64,000 nt of DNA from Rapana venosa (lineage: Eukaryota > Mollusca > Gastropoda > Neogastropoda > Muricidae), in assembly GCA_028751875.1 (NCBI GenBank), contig CM054158.1, positions 12,990,695 through 13,054,694 on the forward strand. The letters are read 5' to 3'. Position 1 is the first letter of the stretch, and every line of letters begins with the position of its first letter. Both the position numbers and the translations under genes were made by a program. The notes beneath the pieces are model-generated. The model did no database searches. It saw nothing but the letters and a program-made list of their open reading frames with translations, and had not been told where the DNA came from. Below are positions 1-11,980 of the stretch, piece after piece.

Positions 1-700
1 ATCATCGGCATAGAAATGATGATCAATATGGTGGTTATTTATTATATGTGAGAGTGGAGCAGTGTAGAGAGTAAAGAGAACAGGGCCCAGGACTGATCCC
101 TGTGGGACTCCACATTACATTTTGACAGGTTTTGATTGAATTTTGTTTACAATAACTTTCTGGATTCGGTCTGTGAGGTATGAAGTAAACCAGGTGAGGG
201 CTGTGCCATTAATACCAAACGTATTTTGGAGGCGAGAAAGAAGAATTGAGTGATCTGTAGTGTCAAAGGATGTAGATAAGTCAAGAAGAGTAAGGAGGGA
301 GATTTTTCCTGCATCAGAAGCAAGTAGAAGTGTATCTAAACTGTGGACTAGGGTGGTTTCGGTGCTGTGGTTGGGGCGATAGGCAGATTGAAAAGGGGGA
401 AGGAGATCATTGGAATGAAGGTGACTGTTGAGCTGTTTGAGAACAACTTTTTCTTGTACTTTAGAGACAAAGGGTAAGTTTGAGACAGGTCTATAATTCT
501 TCGGAATGTTGGGATCGTGGTCGTGCTTTTTCAGTAGAGGTGTGACTATTGCGGTTTTAAGAGCGGATGGAAAATTTCCTGACACAAGAGATGAGTTTAC
601 TATTTTAGTGATAATAGGTACCAGTTGTGGAAGGCATTGTGAGAAAACAGGAGCAGGTATGGGATCAAGGTCGCATGATTTACCATGGTATACCATATAT
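1..700 (-). pseudogene. LINE reverse transcriptase fragment, 5'-truncated
   Basis: This is part of a non-LTR retrotransposon polymerase read on the minus strand. Residues visible in order are an RT start motif (LDPIPAPVF), the NYRPVSNLPF block, the QSAYRPNHSTET block, a motif-A region (LLDLSTSFDTTDHSILL), then [14 protein letters not shown] and finally FYADD at 1-15, the catalytic YADD at the window edge. One in-frame TAA at 115-117 sits just before CGVPQG, with no frameshift, so the copy is dead by a point stop. Motif A has an altered acidic context (STSFDTTD). The copy runs on past the left edge. It resembles CR1/L2/Jockey-type elements, but the clade is not settled. Confidence 0.85.
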
Positions 701-714
701 CACACGTAATGAGG

Positions 715-1690
715 TTGATCTCCTGGGCCCGATTTCAACAAGCTGTTGACGATTACTGAGAAATGAATCTAAAAATGATAATGCTTGGTCGGAAATTCTG
801 TAGCGTTTTAATTTATTAATGAGGAGAGAGTGGCTTATAACGTCAAACGCTTTTCACTATTATTAATATTCAGAAGACATCGCTCGGTCAGTTGTATTAA
901 GGCAGTATGACAAGAATGGTTTTCACGAAATCCTGACTGGTTTTCATTAATTAGATCATGGATTTTAAAATGAGACTGCAAGTGAAATTGTACATGTTTT
1001 TCTAATGGTTTAGATAGGACTGATAGTATGGATATTGGTCTATAGTTAGACGGATTGGTTCTGTCTCCTGATTTGTGTAAAGATATTACTTAAGCTTGTT
1101 TAAACTTCAATGGGAAATAATTCTTGTCAATACACAAGTTAAAGATATACGTTAGAGTATCAGTTATAGCATATGCGCTGATTTGTGGTATTTTACTATC
1201 TATTTTGTCAAGGTCTCTTGATCCTGATTGTTTTAATTTGAGTAAGCTATTAAGCACTTCTGTTATTGTGTTTGGGGGTATGATAAATTCAGAAGAAATG
1301 CTTTTTGATGAACAGTAATGTTTTTATTCTGTCAGCTCATTTGTTGTTGTTCTATTATTTGATATTACAGATTAGCAATGTTTGCAAAGTGAGAGAAGGT
1401 TTTCTGCTGTTATTTCTTTTATGACTTTTTGGGTGTTGTGTCTTGAACTATTAGTCAAGGTATTAATGGCTTTCCAAATCGTTTTGGGATTCGGGGCTGA
1501 AGACAGCAAATCTTGAAAGTATTTTATTTTCGCTTTGCGCTTCATTGAATTGACTTTGTTTCTTTGCTTTTTATATTAATCTTTTTACTTCGATTTTAAT
1601 AGATAATCTCTTAGATTCATTTCCCTTTGGACTTCTTTTGATAACCATGGTGGTTTTATGAAATGTTTTATGTCTTTTCTTAGTAAATGA
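715..1690 (-). pseudogene. older, decayed LINE reverse transcriptase
   Basis: Reading the minus strand from about 1690 leftward gives a second, different RT. It shows an upstream linker, then VISLHKSGDRTNPSNYRPIS near 1090-1030, a QSGFRENHS-like block near 960-930, and a degraded motif-A region near 860-820. Several stops and frameshifts break it. It stops near 710, where the other RT copy begins in the same orientation with its own 5' part missing. The simplest reading is that the 1-700 element inserted into this older one. No open frame of useful length remains. Confidence 0.7.
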
Positions 1691-1775
1691 AGCATGTTTA
1701 TCATAAATAGCTATAAATGTCTCTATCCAAAAGTTAATAGCATCATCTGGATTTGTAATCTGATAAACACATCAC

Positions 1776-1777
<2 letters not shown>

Positions 1778-1838
<61 letters not shown>

Positions 1839-1920
1839 GCGCGCGGCGCGCGTGAGTGCGCACGTGCATGCAGGTGCGTGTTTGTAATTCTGTCATCTGT
1901 TCCCACCGGCACACAATGGC
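1778..1920. repeat. (TG)n microsatellite followed by a SINE-A fragment
   Basis: A (TG)n run of about 55 bp at 1778-1834 is followed by a GC-rich CGCG stretch. A short minus-strand SINE-A piece (TCTGTCATCTGTTCCCACCG near 1890) then runs directly into (GA)n. Confidence 0.8.
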
Positions 1921-3512
<1,592 letters not shown>

Positions 3513-3814
3513 CTGAAAGTCAGACAGACCCAGACACAAATAGAAACGCATACAGAGCAAGACACAGACAGGAAGAGAAACAAATCGAGACGTAAAAAGA
3601 AAATGTCCAATCATCACTGATTTAACCGAAAACAAAAGGAAACGTGAACACACAAATGGGCAATAATTCAACACATTAAACAACACGTAAGCCCTAATTT
3701 CAGTTAAAGGGGAGGGGGGGGGGGGGGGGGGGGTAAGTGCTGATTTTACTAGGACCGCCCACATCAGATATATCCTTAGGGATGATTTTTCATAAGGTAA
3801 ACGTGTCATCATAG

Positions 3815-4190
3815 TGTCGGACTTTCATTCCTGTGGATTCATGGAGTCGTGGGTTCGAATCTCGACACCGGCGTCTTGTGAATTAGAAGTAGGGATTTTC
3901 TTTTAACTAGGGGAAAAGAATCTGCCGGGTCAACTTACTGCACAAACCTGACATCGTGCAGTCTACACACGCATTCTAACGATCGACTATAAAATTATAC
4001 ACTTCAAAGATCTGGTAATTGATGTCAATGTTCGGCGGGTTATAGAAACACAACCGTACCCAGCATGCACCTGTACCTGGAGAAGGATGGGCTCTGCCAT
4101 GTTCAGCTTGCCCAAGAGACACGGCCTGAAAAATTCAGTGCAGTGCCCCCATGACTCCTCAAGGGGTTGAGGGAGAGAGAACATTTTTCA
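3815..4190 (+). repeat. tRNA-derived SINE (family C head) with a different tail
   Basis: A B-box-like GTGGGTTCGAATCTCG lies at 3848-3863, followed by a middle section alignable with the copy at 27070-27420 (same order: GTGAATT, GATTTT, CCGGGTCAAC versus CCAGGTCATC, TTCGGCGGGTT versus TTCGGTGGGTT). After CCCAGCATGC the sequence switches to a different tail also seen at 6975-7140 and, reversed, at 58560-58660. Confidence 0.6.
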
Positions 4191-4254
4191 TGATACGTCT
4201 CAGTCGTTACACTTTCGACTGATCTGAAATTTGTAGACCGTATACATTCTCAGA

Positions 4255-5045
4255 GGGGACAGGATAGCTCAGCAGTCAGAACACCTGCTCTCTCCAAGCT
4301 ACGGCAAAGCATCGTTGAACGTGGTTGCCTCGCGAATGGGTGACCACTCATGCTTCTTGGCATCAGTGCAATTCCTCTCCGAAAAATGTCTCTTTCATTC
4401 ATTTTGCTCTTCTGTATTTTTCTCTAGGGGTAGGAGTAAGCAGGGGAGCCATTTTACAAACATAACACCGACACAGTAAGCATCAGCAACAAATACATCA
4501 TACCAGCCTTGCCCGTTACAGTTTTAAAGATCATCTTTCTTCTTTTTTCGGCCTCGAAGGAGCAGGCCTAGCCTAGGCATGTAGCGACAGACGTTTGCAC
4601 CATCTGCGTTGATGACGATAGAGTTGTTTTGCTGACTTGTTTCGATGCAGTATAAAGCATTCATTTGTTCAGAAGCCAGGGCGTTTTGCTACTAGGAAAC
4701 GTCTTCTTACAGGTAAGATACAATCATTTACTCAATCTATCGATGGTGCATTGATTATTCTTGTTGTTGAAGTTGGTGTTAACGTTGCTGCTACCGTTGT
4801 TTTAGGTGGCTATGATGGTGGTGCTATTTTGTCTCCTTTAACTAAAACTACTACTACTGCTACTACTATTGTTCTCTACAACAGCAGCAGCAACAACAAT
4901 GACAACAGAAGCAGCAATTACTACTATTAGTGCTGCTGCCGCTGCTGCTCTGCTGCTGTTGCTTCAGCCACTGTTGCTACAACAACTACTGCTGTTCCTG
5001 CTGCTGCTACTACTACTTCAGCTGCTGCTGCTACTACTACTACTT

Positions 5046-5114
<69 letters not shown>

Positions 5115-5115
5115 G
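4255..5115. repeat. SINE head fragment and (CTA)n/(CTG) tract
   Basis: A tRNA-like head (GGATAGCTCAGCAGTCAGAA) begins near 4262. 4850-5150 is trinucleotide-rich, with about 78 bp of (ACT)n at 5038-5115. The poly-Leu and poly-Val frames over it are artefacts. Confidence 0.7.
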
Positions 5116-5469
5116 CACTACCACTACTGCTGCTACTGCTGCTGCTATTTTGTTTCTTATCATTACTGTCACCGTCATCATCAGTGATATTTTATTTTTC
5201 TTTATCGTCATCATCCTTTTCAACCAAATGCAAAGTCTGGACTCTTTCACGAGTTATCTCAGAAAAGCCTTCCCACGACAGACTACCCAACTAAGATGAA
5301 GTCCTTTCCCATAGGGATGCTGGGGGCCTGCTAGTATAATTAGTGTTCCCACGTTCTGGAAATTCTGTGCAAGGAATTCACTCTTTTCTATCCCTCTCTT
5401 TACTTCTGTCTTGTTCCTTTTCTTCCTGTCACCTCTTTCTTGTCTTTTTTTCTGCCTCTTCGGTCCGTT

Positions 5470-5600
5470 TTCCAGCCTATCCAGAAAGACTTAAAAGATA
5501 ACAATTCTCTCCTACGCCAAAGTCGGATGTGCTGGGCCTGACTTGTCAGGCGCTGAACGGCAGCACAACGTATTTTCGCTCATATGACAGAAAACGAGTG
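5470..5600 (-). repeat. Dispersed repeat E, inverted copy of 56590-56730
   Basis: The stretch with AAAGACTTAAAAGATAACAA, CTGGGCCTGACTTGTCAGGC and TTTTCGCTCATATGACAG is found as its reverse complement at 56590-56730 (CATATGAGCGAAAATGCGTT, GACAAGTCAGGCCCGGCATA). It is therefore a dispersed element in opposite orientation. Confidence 0.6.
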
Positions 5601-5789
5601 TTGCTGTCTGAACGAAGAAGAAGAAATCAAGTACTGGATGACAAGCAAAAACCAATACTTCAAGGGCAATACAACAGGTGGCCTTTTTATAGCCACTAAA
5701 TGTCTCTTGAACTATGTACTACACCACTTCCCCATGCAGTTTATTACTCCTAGTGGTGTGCCCCAACGGCCTACTAGACTACGGGATGA

Positions 5790-6000
5790 ATAAGTAAGGT
5801 GAAGGGGTTAGAGCGTCGATCTAACGGTAACTGAGCACACGGGTTCGAGTTCCATTGAGGTGTGCGTTTGAAAGAATTTCTTCCCTGGAGGCAATCTTGG
5901 TTATGACTTTGTTCCTTTGCAAGTTCTTTGGATGAGACTTTAAACCAAGGCCAAGTGTGCAAACACACCCATGCCACCTTGCTCACACGTTAAAAAACAA
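5790..6000 (+). repeat. SINE-A-like copy, diverged
   Basis: It has a tRNA-like head with B box CGGGTTCGAGTTCC near 5840, then CCCTGGAGGC, TTTGGATGAGACT and CACACGTT in the order seen in SINE-A. The 3' part is lost in an AC-rich tail. Confidence 0.6.
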
Positions 6001-6024
6001 AACCAAACAAAAACAACAACACCA

Positions 6025-6310
6025 GCCGCCATGGCGCAGTGGTTAGCGCCTTGGGTTACAGACTGGAAGGTCGCGGGTTCGATTCCCATAAGAGTCATAG
6101 GGATTTTTCGGACTCCGGCCGGCTCCTACCCAGAGTGAGTGTGCTGTGGGCTCAGTGGAAAGACTGGGACCACACAGTCGAGCTTCATCCACTTAACGGA
6201 TGCGAGTTTGAGAGTGTTGCGCAAATTACCTGACCAACACTGCAGGTGTCTGTATCTCTCGGGCCCGATTGACGCCAGGATATATTATGATAGTAAGCGT
6301 AGAGTACAAC
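6025..6310 (+). repeat. tRNA-derived SINE, family D
   Basis: An A-box-like TGGCGCAGTGGTTAGCGCC near 6032 and a B-box GGTCGCGGGTTCGATTCCC near 6069 sit about 35 bp apart, as in a tRNA. A tRNA-unrelated body of about 200 bp follows. No other clear copy was noticed in the window. Confidence 0.6.
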
Positions 6311-6969
6311 CCTGTCAAGTAGTCTCAAAGCATATGCACTTCCACAGAAGCATAATTACGTCATCCTCATTGTCATTGATCATCATGCAGTTAAAAAAAA
6401 AAAGCCTGATTCGGCGGTCCCAGATGCTCTGGTCTCATGGTGACCTTAGATTCGGTTTGCCCATACACTTCTGTGCCTGTGGTGAGTTCGTGTCAGGGCC
6501 TTTGGGGCTGGAGGTTCACGGGGGACAGTCGTTGGAGGGACGTTGTGGTGGTTGCCACCTCGGGTGGGCAACTCACTCAGTCTGGCTCCGCGACTGAGCT
6601 AATACTGTCGTTAGTAGGGGGCTTAGTAGGTGGTGTCCTGCGTATGTTAGCTCAGAACAGGCACCACTGAACACCACCAAAGTGAACCAGCAGCAGTGCA
6701 GGGCCCCTCTGGCTGGTGACCCTACGGCGGCCTGAAAGTGATGGGCTCCCTGTGGACCTCCGACTCTGAGGATGAGACGGACAAATCTGGGTATGGCTGT
6801 GGCGGGGAGATTGGAATGAGCGGCGTGGGAACAGCAGGACGGGGGACGTCACAGAAGATGAGGCAGCAAACCCCCCCCCCCAAAAAAAAAACAAAAAAAA
6901 AAACCACACACACACAAAAACACACCAAAAAACAAACCAAACACCACCACCACAACTATTTTTTTTTAT

Positions 6970-7140
6970 CGTAGAAGAGTAGGCCAGCTATGGCTGGTGG
7001 TACGGATGACAAACACACCCAGCATGCAGTCTGTGACCTGAAGGAAATGAGCTCCACCAGGTTTAACTTTCTCAAGACGCAATGCTTGAAAAAACAGTCA
7101 GTGCAGTGCCCCCAGTGACTCCTGAAAGAAATACAGTAAG
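6970..7140 (+). repeat. SINE tail repeat B
   Basis: CACCCAGCATGCAGTCTGTG, then CTCAAGACGCAATGCTTGAA and CAGTGCAGTGCCCCCAGTGA. The same order is found at 4055-4160 and inverted at 58560-58660. Confidence 0.55.
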
Positions 7141-7184
7141 GGTCCATCACTTCAAAAGCTGCAGTTCATAATGTGTGTCAGGGG

Positions 7185-7690
7185 GACGGGATAGCCTGGT
7201 GGTTAGAGCTGTTGTGCTTGTGATAATGACGTCCCAGGATCAATCCCAGGTTTAAGCTGCCACCGAGATGCCAAGGGGATTTTTCCCATGGAGTTAACCT
7301 AATGTTAACGTTTTACATGGATTGCCTTCATCCATGACAAGGTCTTAGAAAACAACCTGCACTTTCCATTAAATGAGAAAAAATCCTCTAAAGTCAGTGT
7401 ATGGCTGCTTTTGTGGCTAGGTATCTGAAATTGCCATACACATAATCTTCTTTTTTTATAATAATTATTCTTTTATATTGAGGATAATGGAATAAGCACT
7501 TATGTGCTTTTTTTTACCCACAGTCCCTGTGTGTATGCGGTTTTGTAAATTCTGTCATCTGTTCCCACGGCGCACAATGGCCTACTCTTACGAACAGTGG
7601 AACAGGATTTAGCGTGTGCGCAAGATGTTCTGCGTGCGTTCGCACACGGGGCCTCGGTTTATAGTCTCATCCGAAGGACTTCTCATCTGG
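7185..7690. repeat. SINE-A head (+) followed by an inverted SINE-A 3' part (-)
   Basis: 7185-7330 is a + strand SINE-A head (GGACGGGATAGCCTGGTGGT). 7480-7690 is a minus-strand copy from its 3' end (ATTGAGGATAATGGAATAAG) to CGAAGGACTT, truncated before the tRNA head. This lies 0.3 kb upstream of the first supported exon. Confidence 0.7.
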
Positions 7691-7978
7691 TGTGGACACT
7701 TACTGTTTCACAGTGATTCCTGGATGTGAGGAGTGCATTAAAATGGGTGACCCCATCCAGTTAGGCTTGAGAACACCCAACAATTCATGGCTACAGTGGG
7801 ACAGTCTGCAGTTTCTTATTAACCTGTTCCCTACGGGTAACCTGCTACAGGGTAACCAATCATCTGGCAATGTAGTCAACATACAAAAGGCAGCCATTTT
7901 GAAATAATAAAAACACCTGCTTCTGATTCATTTTCAACTTGAGAAGTAATCCTTTTTCTTCTTTTCTTCATCTTTCAG

Positions 7979-8277
7979 ACATAACATTCACAAATCAAAG
8001 ACACAACCAGTTGACCAGAGGACAGGGTAAAGCAAACCAAATATGCCTATGTCATTTGACATCAACCAAATCTTGGAACTCAGGCCGTTTGAGAATACCA
8101 GCATATGGAGAAAAGTGACGTTTAAGAATTCGACCGTTTGGGACTGGAACTCTCCTAACCCACACAGGAGTGACTGTCAAAAGTGCCATGGATACTTAGG
8201 TGCTGCTGGCAAGCGTTGCAGAATATGGAGTCTTCCTACAATTCGTTGTTTGATTCTACTGATCGTCTTTTTATCAG
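7979..8277 (+). CDS. Reprolysin metalloprotease gene: 5'-most supported exon with candidate start
   Basis: A strong acceptor (TTCTTTTCTTCATCTTTCAG) ends at 7978 and a consensus donor (GTGAGT) starts at 8278. The first ATG in the exon is at 8043, with an in-frame TAA just upstream at 8029-8031, so 8043 is the candidate start and the exon begins as 5' UTR. From there 78 codons are open, ending in the hydrophobic run IRCLILLIVFLS in phase 1. That phase matches the next exon, which continues ALLPCGAAQG. The hydrophobic run is thus the core of a signal peptide or signal anchor, but 65 or so residues precede it (DWNSPNPHRSDCQKCHG and others, with no recognised domain). That is unusual, so the real start may differ or the product may be a type II protein. 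No promoter is identifiable, because an upstream 5' UTR exon must exist. Membership in this gene rests on phase and on the completed signal-like segment. Confidence 0.55.
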
Positions 8278-8307
8278 GTGAGTTATGTTTTGTCATTAAG
8301 CGAAACA

Positions 8308-8310
<3 letters not shown>

Positions 8311-8403
<93 letters not shown>

Positions 8404-8770
8404 GGGAGGGAGGGAGGGAGGGAGAAAATCAAACAAATCAAATCAAATTCTATTTTTTCGAGGACAATGAATAAGTACCCATATGCTTTTTTACATCCAG
8501 TCCCCGCCCTTAGGGATACATCATATACAAATACAAACCCAATATCCACACACTCACATAGTAAAAACCAACCAACCAACCAAACAACAACCACGAAAAA
8601 TAACAAAATTAAAAAAAACCCAAAACAAAGCAAAAACCTCCACGATATAAAGGAAACCACGTAAATAGTATCATTTTTGGAAAACGAAAAAATAAATGTC
8701 AACCATTTCATTAGACTTTTTTCAAATAGGAAAAGCAGTAGCAATAGCAAACGACACAAACAAATGTCAT
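8311..8770. repeat. (GA)n(CAGA)n plus minus-strand repeat F
   Basis: (GA)n at 8311-8371, (CAGA)n to 8402 and (GGGA)n to 8423 lead into the reverse complement of a SINE-A 3' end (TTCGAGGACAATGAATAAGT, CATCCAGTCCCCGCCC). A longer body follows, including AACCACGTAAATAGTATCAT at 8657. This exact 20-mer recurs at 45847 in the same order, so the whole block is one dispersed repeat. Confidence 0.7.
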
Positions 8771-8807
8771 ATAATAAAACAAAAGGAAATTACACAAAAA
8801 CAAATCA

Positions 8808-8875
8808 CACACACACACACACACACACACACACCGTGCATCAACTAGCTGGCTACAATAAAAAATATTTTATAA

Positions 8876-8943
<68 letters not shown>

Positions 8944-9400
8944 AATGACAATGACAAATTCTTTTATTTCGAGGATAATGAATAAGCACACATGCACACA
9001 TGTGCTTTTTTACATCCAGTCCCCGCCCGTTAGGGATACATCTTAATAATAATAACCCAATACTTATACAGTCCCACAATAAAAACAAGGGGAAATAACC
9101 CTTTTCAAAACAGCTCCCCCCCCCCCCAACAATTCCCCCCCCCCCCCCCAAAGCAAGCAAAATAAAAGAAAACCCTAAAAATACCCCCCACCCCCACCCC
9201 CCCAAAAACCCTAACCAAAACAAACAAACAAACAAAAGAGAAAGAAAAAACCAAACCAACAAAAGAAGATAAAAAAGAGAAAAACAGACAAACAACAACA
9301 ACAAGAACAACAACAGAGCCAAGAAAAATAACACAACCAAACTTAATAAGTCATAAAGATAAACATCTACACATTGTCAAATAGTACACATACTTGTTAC
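8808..9400. repeat. (CA)n, (GA)n and second copy of repeat F
   Basis: (CA)n at 8808-8834 and (GA)n at 8880-8938 are followed by AATGACAATGACAATGACAA and the minus-strand SINE tail (TTATTTCGAGGATAATGAAT near 8965, CATCCAGTCCCCGCCCGTTA). An A/C-rich body runs to about 9400. Poly-C patches occur at 9116 and 9137. Confidence 0.75.
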
Positions 9401-9529
9401 ACATAACTATAAGATATTGAAATAGGGCACTCATTAAAACTTAAGTACAGAGGCAAGTCCAATAAAGTATTGAAAATATAAAATATGAATCCTTCATCAG
9501 GATACACTATAACTATAAGCAAGACGATA

Positions 9530-10279
9530 AAAGGTGAGAGAGAGAGAGAGACAGAGACAGAGAGTGTGTGTGTGTGTATTTCAGAGATAATATCCAATAT
9601 ATAATTCCCAAAACAGTATGCGATCCCATCAACTCTCATTTTAGATTATACAAATTGAATGTCATGATAATAAAATAAGTGCAATACCCATACACTCACA
9701 TAATAAAGAGGGGGAAAAGCCAATAAAGTCATAAAAAGAACATCTACACATTGTAAGTAATAGAAACAAATTCTTATTTTCCAGGATAATGAATAAGTAC
9801 TCATGTGCTTTTTTACATCCAGTCCCCGCCCGTGGGGTCACATTTAAAAATGCACTCAGTACTCATACTTTCAAACAGTAGAAGCAAAGGGAAAAAACTT
9901 TTTTTTTTAAAAGAAAAAGAGAGAAAAAGAAAAAACAAACAAACAAACAACCCCGGACGAGCAAAAGACAAAATAAACCCCAGACCCCCCCCCCAAAAAA
10001 AACAACCAAAAAAACAAAAAAAACAAACAACAAAAACACCCTCCCAAACAAAAAAACAAGAGAGAGAGAGAGAGAGTCTTTATCTCTTTTTTATATACAT
10101 CTTTAATATGTCTTTGATGCCTATGCTGTGAAGTTATTTTGCTTGTAATAGTCACATTGAGTCACCCCCACCACGCTCCACCTTTAGTACGCATGTCAGG
10201 TTTGTTGGTGTCCCCATTTTTCAGTGTGTGTGTCTGTGTGTGTGCGCGCGCGCGCGCGAGCTTGCATGCGTGCACTCGC

Positions 10280-10329
<50 letters not shown>

Positions 10330-10815
10330 CGATGTAAGCTAGCGTTGGTTTTTGCACTAAAAGTTAATAATAATAATAATGTATGGAAGAGTTCATAGGG
10401 ATTTATAAGCCACAATAAAATCAAATTATTCTTGTGAATACGATAAACACTTTTAAAATCTGAAAAAAGTGTCTCGCTGTAAGGCACAATACAGGACGAA
10501 GCTTTAATCACCTCCGTCCCGGAGCCGAAATTCGAGTCAGTTCAGGTCGAAGGCATGGTCCTTAACAAATAAATGTCTCAAATAATGTCTCAAGTGCTGT
10601 CATTGGCAGATTCTGTCTTCTAGTGGCTTTGTTTGTTTTTGAAGCTTTGATAAATAGTTTTTATAAATGGGAAGAAGTTGTAAACTAGTTAGAATCTACT
10701 TGCACTTGTTGTCCACCATCACTTTTTTTTTCTAATTTTCATCACTTGTTGTTGTATTTTTAAAATATTTTTTTGCTGATGATTAACCCACTCATTCTGT
10801 GTGATAATCCTGCAG
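9530..10815. repeat. Intron: repeat F tail copy and (GT)n; otherwise nothing seen
   Basis: A third minus-strand SINE tail lies at 9772-9842 (CCAGGATAATGAATAAGTAC). An A/C-rich patch follows at 9900-10060, then (CG)n and (GT)n at 10245-10326. 10330-10790 is AT-rich intron sequence without features. Confidence 0.6.
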
Positions 10816-10915
10816 CGTTGCTTCCATGCGGCGCGGCACAGGGAGTTAATACGCAGACTCGACCTGAATACTTCGTGGATTTGCTGGTTCTAACAGATGT
10901 GCCCTTATACAATGC
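10816..10915 (+). CDS. Reprolysin metalloprotease gene: signal end and start of catalytic domain
   Basis: Acceptor GATAATCCTGCAG ends at 10815 and donor GTATGT starts at 10916. The exon enters in phase 1 (completing GCG for Ala) and leaves in phase 2. It reads ALLPCGAAQG, then RPEYFVDLLVLTDVPLYN. The first part completes a hydrophobic signal sequence with a likely cleavage after CGAA. The second is the first beta strand of an M12B/reprolysin domain, where a (Y/F)VELLVV(T/A)D pattern is diagnostic of the family. There is no room for the roughly 180-residue prodomain that normally separates these two parts in ADAM and ADAMTS proteins. The next catalytic segment (helix A and strand 2, about 50-60 residues) is not found downstream, so at least one exon is missing before 19610. 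Confidence 0.75.
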
Positions 10916-11099
10916 GTATGTCTCTCTGTTTGTCTGTCTGCCAGTCTGTCTGTGCACTGTTGTCTGTGTTTATGTCTGTTTTTGTCTTACTGTCTGTTTG
11001 TTATATCTGTTTCTGCCTGTCTGGGTGGTTGTTGGGTTTTTTAATCGTCTCCCTTCTCTTTGTTACCTGTTTTCTGTTTGTTTGTTGGTACTTTGTTAA

Positions 11100-11980
11100 G
11101 AACCTTCGTGCTGTAGTGGTGGTTGGTTTGTTTTTTTTAACCTTTTGTTTGTTTTGTTTCTTTCTTACCTTTTCTTTCTTTTTTTATTTCGTCCATTTTT
11201 TTTTTTTTCATTGGTTTTTAATGCGTCTTTTCCGTCTTTCTTTCCTTTTTTTGTTTTGGGGGGGGGGGGGGGGGGGGGCTTTTCTGCTTTAGGTATGTCC
11301 ATATTCCATATTCTTCTTTCATTCTTTTTTTTTCTTTCAGTTTTGGTCTATGTTTATATGTCTTTTGTTGCCTACCTGCAGGCCTGTCTGTCTCTGCCCT
11401 GTCCTGCATTGCCTGTCTGTCTGTTTGTTGTCTATCTGTCTGTCTAGTCTGTATGTCTGTCTGTCTGTCTCTCTCTCCTCTCTCTTCTCTTCTCTTCTCT
11501 CTCTATCTCTTCTCTCTCTCTCTCTCTCGTGGAGCTCAGTGTTGAAACAGCACCATTGAAAGCGATCGGTCTCGGCTTGTGTCGAGGTGATTGACGTGGA
11601 TTAGGCTGAGATGTAGCAGATGTAAATCCATTAAGAAGACTGCCCTTATATCATATTTCTTTCCACCTCTGTTCCTTCTTCAAAGGGGGATGGATTAGCA
11701 TAGCAGCGCGCGCGGCGCGCGTGTGTGTGTGTGTGGTGTGTGTATGTGTGTTGTGAGGATGTGAGTGTGCTGTGTATGTGTGTGTGTGTTGGTGGAGGAG
11801 GGGGATGGTGCGTAACTATGGGTGTGTGTGTGTGTAGTGTGTGTGTGTGTGTGTGTGTTTGTGAGTGTGTGTTGTGTGTTGTGTGTGTGTGTGTGTCGTT
11901 GCGCGCGCGTTTGTGGTGCGCGCGCGTGCGCTGGTTCAATTTTTTATGCTTAAATGAATTTTAACACAATCTAGATATCT
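11100..11980. repeat. Intron low-complexity: poly-G, (TCTG)n, (CT)n, (GT)n
   Basis: Poly-T rich sequence leads to a G run at 11258-11278. TCTG/TCTC repeats cover 11380-11530 and imperfect (GT)n lies at 11718-11920 between CGCG-rich patches. No exon is supported. Confidence 0.8.

Noticed and set aside
4869..5294. Poly-Leu / poly-Val proteins
   Set aside because: Translation of (ACT)n and CTG-rich repeats.
7692..7907. Paired open frames on both strands as an upstream exon
   Set aside because: No motif, no suitable splice sites and no phase support.
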